64,000 nucleotides of DNA, from positions 1 through 64,000 of the forward strand of contig JAUILL010000020.1 in assembly GCA_030433335.1 (NCBI GenBank), written 5' to 3'. The notes below the pieces were generated by a model. It did not search any database, was not told the DNA's origin, and saw nothing but the letters and a program-made list of their open reading frames with translations. The position numbers and the translations under genes are program-made. This stretch comes from Alphaproteobacteria bacterium. GTDB taxonomy: Bacteria; Pseudomonadota; Alphaproteobacteria; Rhodobacterales; Rhodobacteraceae. Positions 60,934 to 64,000 of the stretch are shown piece by piece (the stretch's first letter is position 1; every line of letters begins with the position of its first letter).

Positions 60934-61968
60934 TTAGTGGAAGGCCGGCATGACATCGTCGATGAACCGCGAGAGGGACTCGCGCTTGCGTTCGGTGCTC
61001 ATGCCGCTGTCGATCCAGAAAGAAAATTCATCATACCCCAGATCTTCGTAGCGTTTGATTTTGTCGATCACCTCTTGGGCGGTTCCGATGGTCAGATCGC
61101 GGGCAAGGTTCTCTGGCTTGGCCATAGGGTTGGCCTTGATCTCGTCCTCTGTCAGCGTCTCGATCAAGCCCTGTGAAATGGCGCGCTTGTTCTGGAACCA
61201 CGCCCCGAAATAAGCGTAGTAGCGGGTCAGGTCTTTGGTCGCGCGACCAACATCCTCGGCGTCGCGTCCCACATAGGTGTGGTGCAACAGCATAATCTTG
61301 GGCTTTGGTCCCGTGTGGTCAGCACAGGCCGTCTGAAACCGCTCCATCAGCGTGGTGATCTCTTCCATCCCCTGCCAAAGGGGCGTTACCTGAATGTTAA
61401 AGCCGTTCTGCACGCCAAAGGCGTGACTGTTCGGATCACGCGCGGCAATCCAGATCGGCGGACCTTCGGATTGCAAAGGCTTGGGCGAGGACGTGCTACA
61501 GGGGAATTTGTAGAACTCACCCTCATGGGCGTAATCGCCCTGCCAGAGCTTTCGCAGGATCGGAGCGCTTTCGCGCATCCGTTGGCCAGCCTCCCATGCA
61601 TCAAGTCCGGGCATCACCCGTTCGTATTCGTAGACATAGGCGCCGCGGGCGATCCCCAATTCCAGCCGACCGCCGGTCATCAGATCAGCCGCCGCCGCTT
61701 CACCCGCCAGTTTGATCGGGTGCCAGAACGGCGCGATCACCGTACCCGTCCCGAGGCGCACATTCTTGGTATGGTGCGCCAGATCGACCAAGGACATCAG
61801 CGGGTTCGGAGCAATGGTGAACTCCATCCCGTGGTGCTCTCCGGTCCAGATCGCGCGCATCCCTCCGTCATCCGCGATTTTGCACAGGCTGAGAAAATCC
61901 TCATAGAGCGCCCCATGAGACTGTTCCGGGCTCAGACGTTCCATATGGGCAAAGAGAGAAAACTCCAT
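60934..61968 (-). CDS. LLM class flavin-dependent oxidoreductase (two-component monooxygenase component)
   Basis: bacterial luciferase-like TGGRLELGIARGAYVYEYER, WIAARDPNSHAFG. Confidence 0.92.
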   Translation of the reverse strand: MEFSLFAHMERLSPEQSHGALYEDFLSLCKIADDGGMRAIWTGEHHGMEFTIAPNPLMSLVDLAHHTKNVRLGTGTVIAPFWHPIKLAGEAAAADLMTGGRLELGIARGAYVYEYERVMPGLDAWEAGQRMRESAPILRKLWQGDYAHEGEFYKFPCSTSSPKPLQSEGPPIWIAARDPNSHAFGVQNGFNIQVTPLWQGMEEITTLMERFQTACADHTGPKPKIMLLHHTYVGRDAEDVGRATKDLTRYYAYFGAWFQNKRAISQGLIETLTEDEIKANPMAKPENLARDLTIGTAQEVIDKIKRYEDLGYDEFSFWIDSGMSTERKRESLSRFIDDVMPAFH

Positions 61969-61971
61969 GTT

Positions 61972-62895
61972 TCAAAGCCTTTCCGAGTAGGTGTGAATGT
62001 CCCCATGCTCGGCATCGCCGAGATAGAGTGTGAAATCGCGGGTCGCAGCTTCGGTAGCGTAGCGGGCCATCATCCGGCCCATCGCGGCAGTGGCAAACCG
62101 CGTTACCGGCAAATCCGCGACAGGCACAGGGATGAGACCAGAGGAGGCCTCTACCGCCGTCGCATCGGCCAGTATCCACGCGTAGTGGGTGTTGCCGGAC
62201 TGGTCTTCGTAGACGGAATACACCGGTCCCAAATCTGCGGCGACACGGCGGTCGGCCAGATGCGCGGCAAGAGCATCACGCAGTCCCATACGGGCAGGCG
62301 TTTCTATCATCGGCAAACGGAACCCTTGGTCCGTTGGCTCCAGCAGGACCTGATCTAAATAGCGTGGGATCACCCCACACATGTTACGGCGGACAGACGG
62401 GTCGCGCGCCGCACGCTCGAGCCCAAGACTAAAGAACGCCCCATCCGCATATCCCAAACCGCGCCCTTCGCCGGTTTCGAAGTCGGTGACTTCTCCGATC
62501 AGGACCAAATGATCCCCCGCTTCGGTCGCGCTGTGTGTCCGGCACGAAAACTGCGCGATTGCGCCATCGATCAGCGGAACACCATGACCATCAACGCTGT
62601 GCGCGATCTGCGCAAAACGATCCCCTTTGCTACTGGCAAAGACGGTCGCCGCCTCTTGCTGGCCCTCGGCCAGAATGCTGACAGCAAACCGCTCGCACCC
62701 GGCAAAAGCCCTGTAGCTGGACAGAAAGCGCCCCGGACACACCAGCAAGAGCGGCGGATCCATCGAAACGGACGTGAACGAATTGGCCGTGAAGCCGACA
62801 GGCGTGCCGTCCTGCGTCCGGCTCGTGACGACCGTGACACCCGTCATGAACCGCCCAAAGGCGCTACGCAGCTTCCGCGCGTCAAAATCAGTCAT
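61972..62895 (-). CDS. flavin reductase family protein with C-terminal extension
   Basis: FGRFMTGVTVVTSRTQDGTPVGFTANSFTSVSMDPPLLLVCPGRFLSSYRAF (DIM6/NTAB); 307 aa from start MTDFDARKLRSAFG. Confidence 0.9.
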   Translation of the reverse strand: MTDFDARKLRSAFGRFMTGVTVVTSRTQDGTPVGFTANSFTSVSMDPPLLLVCPGRFLSSYRAFAGCERFAVSILAEGQQEAATVFASSKGDRFAQIAHSVDGHGVPLIDGAIAQFSCRTHSATEAGDHLVLIGEVTDFETGEGRGLGYADGAFFSLGLERAARDPSVRRNMCGVIPRYLDQVLLEPTDQGFRLPMIETPARMGLRDALAAHLADRRVAADLGPVYSVYEDQSGNTHYAWILADATAVEASSGLIPVPVADLPVTRFATAAMGRMMARYATEAATRDFTLYLGDAEHGDIHTYSERL

Positions 62896-63704
62896 GTCGA
62901 ACAACTCTCCAACAAGTCCACCAAGGCAGCGTTGACCTCTGCTGCGTGGGTCATGGGCATCATGTGGGCCGCGTCCGGGACAACACTGACGCGTCCCTTC
63001 GGCGCGAGGGCGGCCATCCGCTGCGACATTGCGGGCGTCGAATTCGGCTCTCGCCCCCCGGTCATGAACAGCACGGGCTGTTCCAGCTGCTTCAGCGTTT
63101 CTGGCGTCGGCCCGTCTTCTTGGGCAAAGACGCCATAGGCCGCGCGGTAGCCCGCTGGGTTCACAGTGCGCAGCCACGTCTCGCAGGCTTGCCGCGCGCT
63201 GCTCTGTTCGACCCCGAACCACCGATCCAGCGTTCCCGAAGGATCGGCCAAAGACAGCCCGTTCAAGTCAGCAGCCCGTGCGCGCACTGCTGCACTGGCC
63301 TCGGGGCTGCGCTGGTGGATCGCGTTCAAAGCCGCGACCGCACGAACCTTGGCCGGATACCGCGCCGCGAGATCTAGGGCGATCATCGCTCCCATGGAGT
63401 GGCCGACCACAACTGCAGGCGCCTCAATGGCCGACTCCACCAAGTCGACATATCGGGCCAAAGACGTTGACCCGGGGAACATCGCGCTCTCGCCATGACC
63501 GGGCATGTCTGGCGCGATCACTTTGGCGATCTGGCTCAGGGCGTCGATCTGCGCGCCCCAAGCTTCGGCCCGCAATCCGACCCCGTGCAGCAAGAGAACA
63601 GTGGGACCGTCCCCCGCGATGATCGCCTTCAGGTCTCCGAAATCAGACCGCGGCCGGGTTTTCCACGTCATGACCCAGCTCCTTGAGGTCTTGATAGCGG
63701 TCAC
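62892..63704 (-). CDS. alpha/beta hydrolase
   Basis: LLLHGVGLRAEAWGAQ, VVGHSMGAMIAL; start may be internal (MTWKTRP). Confidence 0.9.
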   Translation of the reverse strand: MTAIKTSRSWVMTWKTRPRSDFGDLKAIIAGDGPTVLLLHGVGLRAEAWGAQIDALSQIAKVIAPDMPGHGESAMFPGSTSLARYVDLVESAIEAPAVVVGHSMGAMIALDLAARYPAKVRAVAALNAIHQRSPEASAAVRARAADLNGLSLADPSGTLDRWFGVEQSSARQACETWLRTVNPAGYRAAYGVFAQEDGPTPETLKQLEQPVLFMTGGREPNSTPAMSQRMAALAPKGRVSVVPDAAHMMPMTHAAEVNAALVDLLESCST

Positions 63705-64000
63705 CGATGCGATGATGCGGACGGCCCGACGTTGCGGCGCCGAGCACCACGACTATTTCGTCGTCGCGAGGCGCATCCGGAATAGCAAACTGGATGGTCA
63801 GGTAATGCGAGCGCCGCCCCGCATCATTCTTGTCCATCAAAGGCACCATGATTGAAGCATTCGCAGGCCCGCGCGTGTTGGTGAAGGACAGGTAGGATTT
63901 GGCATCGACGGCCTGACGATAGTGGTTCCCAAAGCGCAGAGTGTGGATCAGGCCCGATGCGTGCTCGACTTCACCGTTCAGACCGACCACAGCCGCTTTG
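63643..64000 (-). CDS. amino acid synthesis family protein (DUF1185-like), truncated by window edge
   Basis: C-terminal part ...GEVEHASGLIHTLRFGNHYRQAVDAKSYLSFTNTRGPANASIMVPLMDKNDAGRRSHYLTIQFAIPDAPRDDEIVV; reading frame open to window end. Confidence 0.7.
   Translation of the reverse strand, partial: KAAVVGLNGEVEHASGLIHTLRFGNHYRQAVDAKSYLSFTNTRGPANASIMVPLMDKNDAGRRSHYLTIQFAIPDAPRDDEIVVVLGAATSGRPHHRIGDRYQDLKELGHDVENPAAV

Overview
The window is a 64 kb chromosomal segment with the look of a Rhodobacterales (roseobacter-type) genome. That taxonomic call is inferred from protein style and gene content and was not tested. The segment is densely coding and mostly housekeeping or catabolic. I saw no rRNA, tRNA, CRISPR array, IS element or prophage. 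Main blocks: (i) 0.1-14.6 kb, housekeeping genes (Orn/Lys/Arg decarboxylase, CsbD, Trx2, ABC exporter, arylesterase, EttA, NadD, DacB, class I LysRS). (ii) 14.7-27 kb, accessory genes: beta-helix protein plus sulfotransferase, a DUF3141/PhaC-like protein, a GntP permease, and a MarR/FAD-monooxygenase cluster. (iii) 27.3-38.6 kb, an apparently complete N-methylglutamate-pathway-type methylamine module: XRE-cupin regulator, mgsABC-like, gmaS-like, GlxA/AraC regulator, and a sarcosine-oxidase-like mgdABCD tetramer. (iv) 39.9-42.8 kb, cysN/C-cysD. (v) 43.9-50.3 kb, a nine-gene N-type (delta-less) ATPase operon. (vi) 50.6-55.4 kb, a two-subunit molybdenum hydroxylase and a TMADH/OYE-type demethylase. 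(vii) 59-64 kb, a catabolic operon built around a two-component LLM flavin monooxygenase. The most useful non-obvious signals are two sites matching the alphaproteobacterial EcfG (general stress) promoter consensus, a hairpin burying the Shine-Dalgarno of a DUF4864 gene, a 16-bp perfect palindrome before an orphan LuxR-type regulator, a Cys-to-Ala change in the Fe-S motif of the demethylase, and the LLM/flavin-reductase operon of unknown substrate. No wholly undescribed system could be demonstrated from sequence alone. The LLM operon and the DUF3141 protein are the best candidates for unknown biochemistry.
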